In this document: piece after piece, positions 6,453-6,484 of the stretch
Layout of the letters: every line of letters starts with the position of its first letter
Position numbering within the stretch: the first letter of the stretch is position 1
DNA from: Spirochaetales bacterium
GTDB lineage: Bacteria > Spirochaetota > Spirochaetia > Treponematales > UBA12059
Length of the DNA: 6,484 nucleotides
Direction: 5' to 3'
NCBI GenBank assembly: GCA_016938515.1
Contig: JAFGUM010000235.1
Coordinates: forward strand, 1-6,484
Program-made: the position numbers and the translations under genes
The notes under the pieces: model-generated
What the model was told of the DNA's origin: nothing
Databases searched by the model: none
Seen by the model: only the letters and a program-made list of their open reading frames with translations

Positions 6453-6484
6453 AGTCACATAAAAACATACAATTCTTTTACGAT

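Noticed and set aside
1..6484. CRISPR array, insertion sequence, phage gene or defence system
   Set aside because: I found no spaced direct repeats, transposase or integrase motifs, or unusual gene content. The window reads as a housekeeping cluster.

Overview
The window is a tightly packed, GC-rich (roughly 55-60% by eye) bacterial chromosome segment in which every supported gene lies on the minus strand. Read in the direction of transcription (right to left), the order is ispE, spoVG, tRNA-Gln(UUG), rplY (L25/Ctc family), tilS, ftsH, and a secreted TPR-like protein of unknown function that runs off the left edge. From memory of published genomes, spoVG - rplY - (pth) - tilS - ftsH is the order in Borrelia, and Bacillus has a looser version (ispE ... 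spoVG ... ctc-pth ... tilS-hprT-ftsH). Compact tilS-ftsH packing, SpoVG, a two-domain L25 and a lipoprotein-like TPR protein together suggest a higher-GC spirochaete (Spirochaeta/Treponema type). This is an inference from gene order and protein character, not from a search.

Right part (about 5198-6484): ispE (isoprenoid precursor synthesis) has a good sigma-70-type promoter so close to its start codon that the mRNA may be leaderless. spoVG, a small nucleic-acid-binding regulator, follows after 44 bp and is probably co-transcribed. Middle part (about 4256-5197): a second sigma-70-type promoter precedes a complete tRNA-Gln gene, with rplY only 36 bp downstream of the tRNA. A strong GC hairpin separates rplY from tilS at the place where pth sits in related clusters; pth is absent here. 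Left part (1-4255): tilS, ftsH and the TPR-like gene overlap end to start (11 bp and 56 bp) and look translationally coupled.

Functionally this is a housekeeping block: isoprenoid synthesis (IspE), translation (tRNA-Gln, L25, TilS for AUA decoding), post-transcriptional or transcriptional control (SpoVG) and membrane proteolysis (FtsH). I see no mobile element, CRISPR array, phage gene or defence system. The points worth a second look are the nested start of the unknown secreted protein, the tRNA leader that can pair with the tRNA acceptor strand, the missing pth, and the possible leaderless ispE.
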